Positions 6,562 through 13,808 of a stretch of 13,808 nt of DNA are shown piece after piece. This DNA comes from DATKKX01 sp035542775 (GTDB lineage Bacteria > Planctomycetota > Phycisphaerae > UBA1845 > UTPLA1). The number at the start of each line of letters is the position of its first letter. Position 1 is the stretch's first letter. The notes under the pieces are model-generated. The model ran no database searches. It had not been told where the DNA came from and saw only the letters and a list, made by a program, of their open reading frames with translations. The DNA is taken from the NCBI GenBank assembly GCA_035542775.1, contig DATKKX010000529.1, forward strand, positions 1 to 13,808, read 5' to 3'. Both the position numbers and the translations under genes were made by a program.

Positions 6562-9500
6562 ATGCAGGCGTGGCCTAGGAGTCTGGGAATGAGCTGGAAA
6601 TCAGCAGTCATCGTTGCATTGTTACTGGTCGTGGGTTGGTCGTGGACCCCTGCGGCCGCGCAGAGCGCGCCCGCCCCAATACGGAGGGTTGCAAGCGACG
6701 AGGTGCTTGACCCGACCGCATTCATCCGAACGGTGCAGCCCTTGAGCGCTGTCGAGCAGGTGCAAATGCCGCCCATCGACCTGGAAGCGGTTCGGGCCGA
6801 GGACATCGCCCGCGATGCCGAAGGCATGCCCCCGCGGTATGCCATCCCGCACGAGGTCTACATGACCCCGGGAACCAACGGCACGTGGGAGGAACTGGAT
6901 GCCAGCACCATGCTCTGGCGATTGCGGATCCTCTCGCCGGGCGCCACATCGATTAACCTGGGCTTCACGCGATATTTCATGCCTCCGGGCGGGCAGCTCA
7001 TCGTCTACGCGACGGACGGAAGCTTCATCATCCGGGCCTTCACCGCGAACGACAATGCCGATCACGGGCAGCTGTGGACGCCGGTCTGCATGTCGGATGA
7101 CATCATGGTCGAGCTGACCATCCCGACGGCCAAGATGCCGGACCTGGCATTGGAGTTGGGCTTCATCAACCACGGCTACCGTGGTTTCGAGAGTCTCCGG
7201 CCCAACAGGAAGGCCGACGAGGGGGGACCCCGCTCCGGCGCCTGCAACATCGACGTGATCTGTCCTCAGGGCGATCCCTGGCGGTTGGACATCCCCGCCG
7301 TCGCCATGATCTCCACCGGCGGCAGCGGGATTTGCACAGGCTTCATGGTCAACAACACCGCCAATGACCTGCGCAACTTCTTCCAGACCGCCTACCACTG
7401 CGGCATCACCTCCGGCACCGCTCCTTCGCTGGTCTGTTACTGGAATTTCTACAACTCGTGGTGCCGCACCCCCGGCAGCCCGGCCAGCGGCGGGCCCGGT
7501 GACGGCAGCCTGAGCCAGTTCAACACCGGATCGACCTTCCGCGCCGCGTATTCCGCGTCGGACTTCACCCTTGTCGAGTTGAACCAGGATCCCAACCCGG
7601 CGTGGGACATCTCCTATGCCGGCTGGGATCGCACGCACACGCTGCCTCCGACCGGATGCGGCATCCATCACCCCAACTGCGACGAGAAGCGAATCACCTT
7701 CTTCGACTCCGGCTACCATCCCAGCCACGATTCGAGTTGGGGCTGCTCGCCGTACCCCGGCCCGGGCGACGGCACGCATATTCGCGTGTACTGGAGCGCC
7801 GCCGACGGCGCCGTCACGGAGCCGGGCTCGTCGGGTTCGCCGTTGTGGGACAACAACCATCACGTGATCGGGCAGCTTCACGGCGGTCCTTCGGCCTGCG
7901 GAGCCACGGGTGACAACCTGTCCGACTGCTACGGCCGCGTCCAGGTCTCCTGGACTGGAGGCGGGACCAGCTCGACCAGATTGAGCGACTGGCTCGACTA
8001 TTCCGGCACGGGCGCCACTTTTGTCAACACGGTCTCGCTGGACACGCTGTGCTCCGATGCCGGTGAGGTCACACTGGACCGTCCCAAGTATGCCTGTGAA
8101 GGAATCATCAACGTCGAAGTCGTGGACTGCGATCTGAACCTGGATCCGAACTCGCTTGACACGGTGACGATCACCATCAGCAGCACATCGGAGCCCGCCG
8201 GCGAGCTCGTCGAGCTCGTCGAGACGATGCCCAACACCGCCCGCTTCCAGGGGGCGCTGGAGCTCAGCACGATCGACAGCCCGGGCGTCCTGCAAGTTGC
8301 GGAAGGTGATACCATCACGGCGTTGTACATTGACGCCGACAACGGTCAGGGCGGGACGGACATTCCGGTGACGGCGACAGCGACTGTCGATTGCACGCCC
8401 CCGGTCATCAGCGGTGTGCAGACCGTCAGTGTCGCGGCGCACAGCGCCACCATCAGCTTTAATGCGAATGAGTCCGTGCTGGGCACCGTGTTCTACGGCC
8501 TGAGCTGCGCATCGGCGACGAGCAAGGTCACGGCCACGACGTACGGCACTTCGGTGACGATCACAGTCACCGGCCTGAACGACAGCACCGCCTATTTCTA
8601 CAAGATCAGCGCCGAGGACGAAGCCGGCAACACGGCGACGGATGACAACGGCGGGGTCTGCTACTCGTTCACTACGCCGGAGATTCCGCATTACTTCACG
8701 CAGTTGTTCACCTCCAACAACGACCTGCACAACATCAGCCTGAAGTTCACGACGGGTTCGCCCAACGACTTCTACTTCGGCTGCGCCGAGGCCATCACCA
8801 GCCTGCCGACCGATCCCTCCGGCGGAACGGCCATCACCACTTGGTCGGGCACCTCCGATGACGGCAACGCCCAGATCACCCTGAGCGGCGGTCAGACCGT
8901 GAAGCTGTACGGCCAGAGCTACGGCACCTTCTGGGTGGGAACCAACGGTTACATCACCTTCAGCAGTGGAGACACGAGCTACAACGAATCCTACTCGGCG
9001 CACTTCAACCAGCCGCGGATTTCGGCGTTGTTTGACGACCTCAACGTGACCGGCAGCGCGGTGGTGAAGTGGCAACAGCTTGGCGATCGGGCGGTGGTGA
9101 CGTGGTTGAACATTCCGGAGTATTCCAGCACCGGTTCCAACACGTTCCAGATCGAGATGTTTTACGACGGGACGATTACGATCAACTACCTGGCCTGCAG
9201 CGCCGCGGACGGCCTGGCCGGACTGTCGGCGGGCAACGGGCAACCGTCCGACTTCGCCGAGATGGATCTGTCGGCCATGGGAGCCTGTGGTCCGAAGCCG
9301 CCGACGGCCAACAACGTCAGCGCGGCGACGCCGGTGAGCACGCCGGTGACGGTGACGCTGACCGCCACGGACGACGGCCTGCCGAGCCCGCCCGCGGCGT
9401 TGACCTACATCATCTCGCAGTTGCCGGCCCACGGCAGCCTGACCGATCCGGGCACCGGTCCGATCGGCAGCGTGCCCTACACCTTGAGCGGCAACCATGT

Positions 9501-10662
9501 GACCTATGCGCCGGTGGTCGATTACCGGCCCTCGGACACGTTCAAGTTCAAGGCCAACGACGGCGGAGTTCCGCCGGACGGCGGCGACTCCAATGAGGCG
9601 ATGGTGACGGTCACCCTCGGCGGATCGGCCTTTGACCCGGTGGCCTACAACGTGACTGCGTCGATTCCGGCCAGCGCCCCATCGGACATCACGCTGAACG
9701 CGACGGATCCGAACGGCGATCCGCTGACCTACTGGATCGAGAGCCTGCCGGCGGCGGGGAAGGGTCTGTTGTTCGATCCCAACGGCGGGCAGATCACGGC
9801 GGTGCCGTACATGCTGCTGAACGGCGGCAAGGTCGTGCGCTACATTCCGCCGTTCAACCAGGTGCTGTCGGCTTCGTTCACCTATGCGGCCAAGGACGCG
9901 ACGGCGACATCGAACACCGCCACGGTGTCATTGACGGTCGGCGTGGGGATTCAGCAGATCGTCCTGGAATTCCCGATGAACACCGACCCCGGCTGGAGCA
10001 CGACAGGCCTGTGGGCCTTCGGCCATCCGACCGGTGGCGGGACGCACAATCGCGATCCGAACAACGGCTACACGGGGACCAACGTCTACGGTTACAACCT
10101 CAACGGTGACTACACGCGAGATATGCCGGTCCGCAACCTGACGACCACGGCGATGAACTGCAGCAACGTTACCAACGTGCATTTGAAGTTCTGGCGGTGG
10201 CTCGCCGTGGATTCATCGGCGTTTGCTCATGCCACGGTGGAGGTGTCGAACAACGGCACCACTTGGACAACCCTCTGGCAGAACAGCGGGGCGATGAGCG
10301 AGTCGGCGTGGTCGCAACAGACCTACGACATCTCGGCTGTGGCCGACAACCATGCGGCGGTATACGTCCGCTGGGCGATGGGACCGACGGCGGTTGATGC
10401 CGTTCCCTATCCCGGTTGGAACATCGACGACGTGCAGATCTGGGGCATCGTCCACAACTCATGCGCGGGCGTCGTGCCTGGCGACGTGGATGGCAACGGC
10501 CTGGTCGACGGGCGAGATGTGCAGCGGTTTGTCGAGGTGTTGCTCAACCCGTACGGCGGCGGCGTTCAGTTCCAAGAGTTCTGCGCCGCGGACATGAATG
10601 GTGACGGCTTCATGACGGTTGCAGACCTGGATGGCTTTGTGCAGGTGCTGTTGAATCCATAA
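6562..10662 (+). CDS. Secreted lysyl endopeptidase-like serine protease with beta-sandwich modules and dockerin
   Basis: A 1366-residue exported protease, predicted to cut proteins after lysine. Signal peptide about 1-33 (WSWTPAAA before Q). A propeptide (34-217) has the fold-typical WRLRILSPGATSINLGF and HGQLWTPV. Likely maturation is after K217, just before GACNIDVICPQGD. The catalytic domain (about 218-490) closely follows Achromobacter protease I: His279 (TAYHCG), Asp334 (SASDFTLVEL), Ser424 (GSSGSP). The lysine-pocket Asp225 equivalent is D455, and the Trp169/His210 pair is W393/H440. All six disulfide cysteines are kept (228, 234, 258, 280, 301, 446) plus five extra ones. Next come a beta domain (about 495-610), FN3-like (611-707), a beta-sandwich domain with YGTFWVGTNGYITF (710-912), two cadherin/Ig-like modules (913-1023, 1024-1129), a jelly-roll-like domain (1133-1299) and dockerin (1307-1366). 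An alternative start is 6589. The gene has its own promoter and terminator. Confidence 0.93.
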   Translation: MQAWPRSLGMSWKSAVIVALLLVVGWSWTPAAAQSAPAPIRRVASDEVLDPTAFIRTVQPLSAVEQVQMPPIDLEAVRAEDIARDAEGMPPRYAIPHEVYMTPGTNGTWEELDASTMLWRLRILSPGATSINLGFTRYFMPPGGQLIVYATDGSFIIRAFTANDNADHGQLWTPVCMSDDIMVELTIPTAKMPDLALELGFINHGYRGFESLRPNRKADEGGPRSGACNIDVICPQGDPWRLDIPAVAMISTGGSGICTGFMVNNTANDLRNFFQTAYHCGITSGTAPSLVCYWNFYNSWCRTPGSPASGGPGDGSLSQFNTGSTFRAAYSASDFTLVELNQDPNPAWDISYAGWDRTHTLPPTGCGIHHPNCDEKRITFFDSGYHPSHDSSWGCSPYPGPGDGTHIRVYWSAADGAVTEPGSSGSPLWDNNHHVIGQLHGGPSACGATGDNLSDCYGRVQVSWTGGGTSSTRLSDWLDYSGTGATFVNTVSLDTLCSDAGEVTLDRPKYACEGIINVEVVDCDLNLDPNSLDTVTITISSTSEPAGELVELVETMPNTARFQGALELSTIDSPGVLQVAEGDTITALYIDADNGQGGTDIPVTATATVDCTPPVISGVQTVSVAAHSATISFNANESVLGTVFYGLSCASATSKVTATTYGTSVTITVTGLNDSTAYFYKISAEDEAGNTATDDNGGVCYSFTTPEIPHYFTQLFTSNNDLHNISLKFTTGSPNDFYFGCAEAITSLPTDPSGGTAITTWSGTSDDGNAQITLSGGQTVKLYGQSYGTFWVGTNGYITFSSGDTSYNESYSAHFNQPRISALFDDLNVTGSAVVKWQQLGDRAVVTWLNIPEYSSTGSNTFQIEMFYDGTITINYLACSAADGLAGLSAGNGQPSDFAEMDLSAMGACGPKPPTANNVSAATPVSTPVTVTLTATDDGLPSPPAALTYIISQLPAHGSLTDPGTGPIGSVPYTLSGNHVTYAPVVDYRPSDTFKFKANDGGVPPDGGDSNEAMVTVTLGGSAFDPVAYNVTASIPASAPSDITLNATDPNGDPLTYWIESLPAAGKGLLFDPNGGQITAVPYMLLNGGKVVRYIPPFNQVLSASFTYAAKDATATSNTATVSLTVGVGIQQIVLEFPMNTDPGWSTTGLWAFGHPTGGGTHNRDPNNGYTGTNVYGYNLNGDYTRDMPVRNLTTTAMNCSNVTNVHLKFWRWLAVDSSAFAHATVEVSNNGTTWTTLWQNSGAMSESAWSQQTYDISAVADNHAAVYVRWAMGPTAVDAVPYPGWNIDDVQIWGIVHNSCAGVVPGDVDGNGLVDGRDVQRFVEVLLNPYGGGVQFQEFCAADMNGDGFMTVADLDGFVQVLLNP
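9631..9948 (+). repeat. Ig/cadherin-like module, copy in the serine protease
   Basis: Encodes residues 1024-1129, with LNATDPNGDPLT, QITAVPY and VVRYIPPF. The same module, with nearly the same words, recurs in the C25 protease from 13496. It is shared between two otherwise unrelated proteases, and similarity is visible at DNA level too, for example GATCCGAACGGCGATCCGCT in both. Confidence 0.85.
10480..10659 (+). other. Dockerin-like C-terminal domain (two EF-hand loops)
   Basis: Residues 1307-1366. Loop 1 is D1308-V-D1310-G-N1312-G-L-V-D1316 with D1319 at position 12. Loop 2 is D1344-M-N1346-G-D1348-G-F-M-T1352 with D1355 at position 12. Each is followed by a helix ending in VLLNP. Dockerin type I domains bind calcium and, in cellulosomes, cohesins. 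Planctomycete proteins often carry such a C-terminus; its partner is not visible here. Confidence 0.85.
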
Positions 10663-10683
10663 GGCCTGGTTTGACTTGCGATG

Positions 10684-10740
10684 AGCCCCGTGCCGGTCGG
10701 GATGAAACGCCCGACCGGTGCGGGGCTATGTTTTCATGTT
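10684..10740 (+). terminator. Strong intrinsic terminator of the serine protease gene
   Basis: An 18-bp stem, 10684-10701 with 10710-10727, closed by an 8-base loop. It is fully paired with two G-U wobbles. It starts 21 bases after the stop codon and is followed by ATGTTTTCATGTT. This separates the gene from the next protease, which has its own promoter. Confidence 0.85.
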
Positions 10741-11010
10741 CCTGTCCTGAAATGGAAACACTTGTGCAGGGAGTGGAGCGCGAAAGCGCAGGGAGCAGCC
10801 GAAGTCCGTGGCAAGACTTCCCGGACCGGAAGGGCAGGCGGCGCTGCGTTCGCAAGATGGCGTGGGGCAGTGGGTTAACGTTTGTCGATACGTGTGATAG
10901 ACAGCAGGATAGCGAGGCGATATTCCCGTTTTGTCGACCTCAGAATGGTTTTCCCACAGGCGCGTTTTGTGGACCGCGGATGGGCGAGAAAGAGAAAACC
11001 CGCCTGGTCC
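10741..11010. other. Non-coding spacer with small hairpins
   Basis: No credible gene. Visible structure: GCGC-GAAA-GCGC (10778-10789), GAAGTC/GACTTC (10801-10820), and an alternative, mutually exclusive CTTCC/GGAAG pairing (10817-10832). A partial copy of the leader box, GTTAACGTT, is at 10873-10881, about 150 bases upstream of the next promoter. Functions unknown. Confidence 0.4.
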
Positions 11011-11056
11011 TAAGCCGATTCTTTTCCTTGATTTACGGACGAAAAGGCGGTATCTT
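11011..11056 (+). promoter_or_regulatory. Promoter of the C25 protease gene
   Basis: -35 TTGATT (11028-11033), 17-bp spacer, -10 TATCTT (11051-11056), within the same TAAGCCGAT...CCTTGATTTACG block found at 6185. Predicted start near 11063. Sharing this block implies joint control of both proteases. Confidence 0.75.
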
Positions 11057-11062
11057 GAAGTG

Positions 11063-11428
11063 TCTTTCATGATGCGGCGAGTCGCGCCCGGAACAGGCAC
11101 CCGGGGGAGAGGGCAGAGGCCTTCGGGCGGCGCTTGCATGGGTGGGCTCGCGCCAGGTGTGGACAAGCCGCGACAGTTGTCCATTCGACTGGCAGTTGGA
11201 GTCAAGGGGGAGCGAGACCCTCGCAGGGTGAGCGGCGACTACGCGCTTGGATTGGTCCTGATCGGTGGGTATCGGCAAAGGTGGATGGGATTCGCGTCGT
11301 TGCCGTCTTCGATACTACTGGTGACGCGGTCCCGGCGAGGCCGGTGTGAGGAAGAGTGGTTTGTGACCACGCGATGTTAACGTTCACCTCAGGCGGGTGA
11401 GCGCTTGAGCGTGGCAAGGAGTCAACAG
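11063..11428 (+). promoter_or_regulatory. Long conserved 5' leader of the C25 protease gene
   Basis: Counterpart of the leader at 6237-6561. The shared blocks fall at 11069, 11199, 11249 and 11374, in the same order and at similar spacing. Hairpins TGGACAA/TTGTCCA (11160-11183) and ACCCT-CGC-AGGGT (11217-11229) can form. The latter sits just after the GAGTCAAGGGGGA block. The final segment GCGTGGC, AGGAGTC and ATGAG(T/C)TGGAA is also shared, so homology continues into the coding sequence. Confidence 0.6.
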
Positions 11429-13808
11429 ATGAGTTGGAAGACAGCAGTTCTTGCCGTAGTACTTATCACATCGAGCGCCGCCGCGGACCTGTGGGTCTCG
11501 ACGCCGTCGGGCGGCCCGGTTGCCGTTCAAGCGGGACCAGACCGTGCACCAAGTCTGGCAGTCGAGGATCAAGGCCAGACCGGCTTTGATGTGACGTTGA
11601 CCACTGAAGGATTAGCAGTGGAGCCCTCCCAGACCAAGGGAGGTGAATTCGTGCGCATCCAGTGGCCGGGTGCTTCGATCACGGGCGAAGTTGGTTCGCC
11701 GGCTATTCCCGTGATTCGCCGGCTCTTCGTGGTCCCGAACGGCGCGACAGTGGCGGTCAACGCAGCCGTGGGTGAACCCGTTACGCTCGATTCGAGTTTC
11801 TTGAACACACCGCTCCGGGTGATACCGGTTCAGCCGCCCGTCGAGAAAGTTCCCGGCGCGCTGGAGCGGGCGCAGTTCCAGCTCAACGAGGCGGCCTATG
11901 AAGTCAGTGCGAGCGTCCCGGAAGAGCGGGTGACGGCGATGGAGGGGGGTATCGCTCGCGGACAGAGGTTGTTCCTGCTGGAGGCCCGGCCCGTGGCTTA
12001 CAACGCGGCAGAGCAGCGGCTGACGGTCTGGCCGGAGATGAAGATTCAGGTTCGATTCAGCGGCCAGCAGGCCGGGTCATCAGGATTGAACCCGCTGCCG
12101 GGCCTGCGCTCGATCGTGCTGAATCCCGAAATGCTTCCGATGGTTTCGCCGCGGGGGACGGGCAATTATCTGATCGTCGCCGCGCCGGCATACGTATCCG
12201 CCATTGCGTCATTCGCATCGGCGAAGCAGGCGCAAGGCTTCACCGTGGCGACGCACCAGGCCGAGGGGACAAAGGAAGCGATCAAGGCATACATTCAGAG
12301 CTTGTGGGGTGGGGCCAACTCGCCCGACTACATCCTGCTGGTTGGCGATACGGACACGATCCCGATGTGGACAGGCGGCGGAGAAGGGTCGCCCTCCACC
12401 GATCTCCAGTACGCGTGCATGGATGGGGCCAGCGACTGGTACCCGGACATTGCAATCGGCCGATTCTCGGCCCAGAACGCAACACAGCTTCAGAACATCG
12501 TGACCAAGACGCTGCTTTTCGAAAATGGGCCGGTGCCGGATCCCACCTATTTCAAGCGGGCAGTGTTCATGGCTTCGAATGATAACTACACCGTCAGTGA
12601 GGGGACGCACAACTGGGTTATTTCAAATTACCTGCTCGCCGACGGGTTCACGTGTCTGAAGCTGTACTGCCACACGTACGGAGCGACGCCGGCGCAAGTG
12701 ACGGCCGCATTCAACGACGGGCAGTTCTACGGGATTTACAGCGGCCACGGCTCGGAGACCTATTGGGCGGACGGCCCCGTGTACTATCAAAGCGACGTGA
12801 ACGCGCTGACCAATCTCGGCAAGTATCCGCTGATCTACAGCTTCGCGTGCCTGACCGGCACCCTCACCGTCAGCGAGTGCTTCATGGAGACCTGGCAGCG
12901 GGCGCAGGATAAAGGGGGGGTGATCGCGATCGGTGCTTCGGTCACCAGCTACTGGACCGAGGACGACGTGATGGAGAAGAAGCTGTTCGTCTCCAGATAC
13001 GATCCCAACGATGCCGTGGTGTCGGAAGTCGGCCCGGTGTGGAACGATGCCAAGATGCGGTACATGGCGGAGATGGGCAGTGGAGCCACGACGCGGCGCT
13101 ACTTCGAGATGTACAACATCCTGGGCGATCCGGCGCTGGCGATGACCGGTGAGGTGGAGCCGCTGACCGGCCTCAAGGTGATGCCGAAGGACGGTTACGC
13201 GCCGGGCGGACCTGTCGGCGGACCGTTTACACCGGCCAGCAAGGTTTACACCCTGACCAACAAGAACTCGACGCCGCTGAGCTACAGTGTGACCAAGGCG
13301 CAGCCTTGGCTCACCATCACGAACGGGTCCGGCACGCTGCCGGCTCTGGGCACCGCCGATGTGACGGTGACGGCCAACACTGCGGCCGGCTCGTTGGCCC
13401 ACGGCAATTACGGCGACACCATCAACTTCATCAATTTGACGGATCATGACGGAGACACGACGCGGGCCGTGACGCTCCAGGTAGGCGGCGCGGGCTGGGA
13501 TCCCGTGGCCACGGGCAAGACGGTCAGCGCCTCCGCCTACACCCCGACGGACATCGACTTGAATGCCACCGATCCGAACGGCGATCCGCTGACATTCGAG
13601 ATCGAGGTCCTGCCGGCGGCGGGCCAGGGCATCTTGATTGATCCGGGTACCGGGCAGCAGATTACGGCGGTTCCGTACACGCTGGTCAACGGGGGCCGGG
13701 TGGTGCGCTACGTGCCGCCGTTCGGGCAGACCCTGTCCACCACTTTTACCTTTGCGGCCTGGGATGCGACGGCGCGGTCCAACCTCGCCGTGGTGGTGGT
13801 GAACGTCG
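11429..13808 (+). CDS. Secreted gingipain-type (C25) cysteine protease, 3' end beyond window
   Basis: 793 codons are visible with no stop. The start ATG has AAGGAG 7 bases upstream. Signal peptide MSWKTAVLAVVLITSSAAA, residues 1-19. A gingipain-like propeptide region (about 50-240) includes GEVGSPAIPVIRRLFVVPNG. The C25 peptidase domain (about 245-575) begins GNYLIVAAPAYV and contains PDYILLVGDTDTIP and DWYPDIAIGRFSA. The probable catalytic dyad is His440 in YSGHGSE and Cys474 in SFACLTG, 34 residues apart (33 in Porphyromonas RgpB). The domain ends near YNILGDPALAM. A BACON-like beta domain follows (about 582-686, with QPWLTIT and SGTLPALGTADVTV), then the Ig/cadherin-like module (690 on) shared with the upstream serine protease. 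Cleavage specificity cannot be read safely; gingipains cut after Arg or Lys. Presumably exported to digest external protein. More modules and perhaps a dockerin are expected downstream. Confidence 0.92.
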   Translation, partial: MSWKTAVLAVVLITSSAAADLWVSTPSGGPVAVQAGPDRAPSLAVEDQGQTGFDVTLTTEGLAVEPSQTKGGEFVRIQWPGASITGEVGSPAIPVIRRLFVVPNGATVAVNAAVGEPVTLDSSFLNTPLRVIPVQPPVEKVPGALERAQFQLNEAAYEVSASVPEERVTAMEGGIARGQRLFLLEARPVAYNAAEQRLTVWPEMKIQVRFSGQQAGSSGLNPLPGLRSIVLNPEMLPMVSPRGTGNYLIVAAPAYVSAIASFASAKQAQGFTVATHQAEGTKEAIKAYIQSLWGGANSPDYILLVGDTDTIPMWTGGGEGSPSTDLQYACMDGASDWYPDIAIGRFSAQNATQLQNIVTKTLLFENGPVPDPTYFKRAVFMASNDNYTVSEGTHNWVISNYLLADGFTCLKLYCHTYGATPAQVTAAFNDGQFYGIYSGHGSETYWADGPVYYQSDVNALTNLGKYPLIYSFACLTGTLTVSECFMETWQRAQDKGGVIAIGASVTSYWTEDDVMEKKLFVSRYDPNDAVVSEVGPVWNDAKMRYMAEMGSGATTRRYFEMYNILGDPALAMTGEVEPLTGLKVMPKDGYAPGGPVGGPFTPASKVYTLTNKNSTPLSYSVTKAQPWLTITNGSGTLPALGTADVTVTANTAAGSLAHGNYGDTINFINLTDHDGDTTRAVTLQVGGAGWDPVATGKTVSASAYTPTDIDLNATDPNGDPLTFEIEVLPAAGQGILIDPGTGQQITAVPYTLVNGGRVVRYVPPFGQTLSTTFTFAAWDATARSNLAVVVVNV
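13496..13808 (+). repeat. Ig/cadherin-like module, copy in the C25 protease (cut by window end)
   Basis: From residue 690: WDPVATGKT, LNATDPNGDPLT, QITAVPYTLVNGG, VVRYVPPFGQ. It is the counterpart of the module at 9631-9948 in the serine protease. The window ends near its C-terminal strand. Confidence 0.85.

Noticed and set aside
6622..9498. 958-codon open frame on the minus strand opposite the serine protease gene
   Set aside because: Its translation is Arg/Val/Gly-rich with no recognisable domain. It mirrors a strongly identified protease on the plus strand; GC-rich codon bias leaves the antisense frame open.
10671..11072. 133-codon plus-strand frame in the spacer after the serine protease
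   Set aside because: It begins over the terminator stem and runs across the promoter of the next gene. No ribosome site and no protein-like composition.
11069..11380. Leader frame starting MMRRVAPG as a full gene
   Set aside because: It lies inside the untranslated leader, lacks a ribosome site, and the homologous leader at 6243 closes after 32 codons. Kept only as a low-interest note.
12623..13447. 274-codon minus-strand frame over the C25 protease
   Set aside because: It lies opposite the catalytic region with HGSE and SFACLTG motifs. No features of its own.

Overview
The window most resembles a GC-rich planctomycete-type genome (Planctomycetota). This is an inference from style, not from a marker gene: very large secreted multidomain proteins ending in a dockerin-like EF-hand pair, a BACON-like and repeated cadherin/Ig-like modules, an ECF sigma factor, and long gaps between genes. 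No rRNA, tRNA, CRISPR array, transposase or integrase was seen.

Layout. Positions 1-387 hold the 3' part of an ECF-type sigma factor gene. Facing it on the minus strand (about 740-504) is a small open reading frame for a putative secreted protein of unknown function. Positions 1156-3012 and 3090-5786 form a probable two-gene operon of proton-coupled oligopeptide transporter (POT/PTR) type membrane proteins. Each has an unusual large insert in a loop predicted to face outward, and each insert contains an internal duplication. Positions 6562-10662 encode a 1366-residue secreted serine protease whose catalytic domain is a clear relative of Achromobacter lysyl endopeptidase (protease I), followed by beta-sandwich modules and a dockerin. 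A strong hairpin terminator follows. Positions 11429 to the window end encode a secreted gingipain-type (C25) cysteine protease that runs off the edge.

Regulation. Both protease genes are preceded by the same arrangement: a sigma-70-like promoter (TTGATT, 17 bp, TATAGT or TATCTT) inside a conserved block, a leader of about 325-365 nt with several collinear conserved blocks, a near-palindromic box GTTAACGTTCAC, then AGGAGTC and a start reading Met-Ser-Trp-Lys. The leaders are therefore homologous and probably give the two proteases the same control.

How the genes may work together (inference). Two extracellular endoproteases lie next to two peptide-transporter-like proteins with outward-facing add-on domains, which suggests a locus for breaking down external protein and taking up the peptides. 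The duplicated outward domain of the first transporter sits between TM9 and TM10, the same place as the extracellular domain of animal PEPT1/PEPT2. I consider this the most novel feature of the window.
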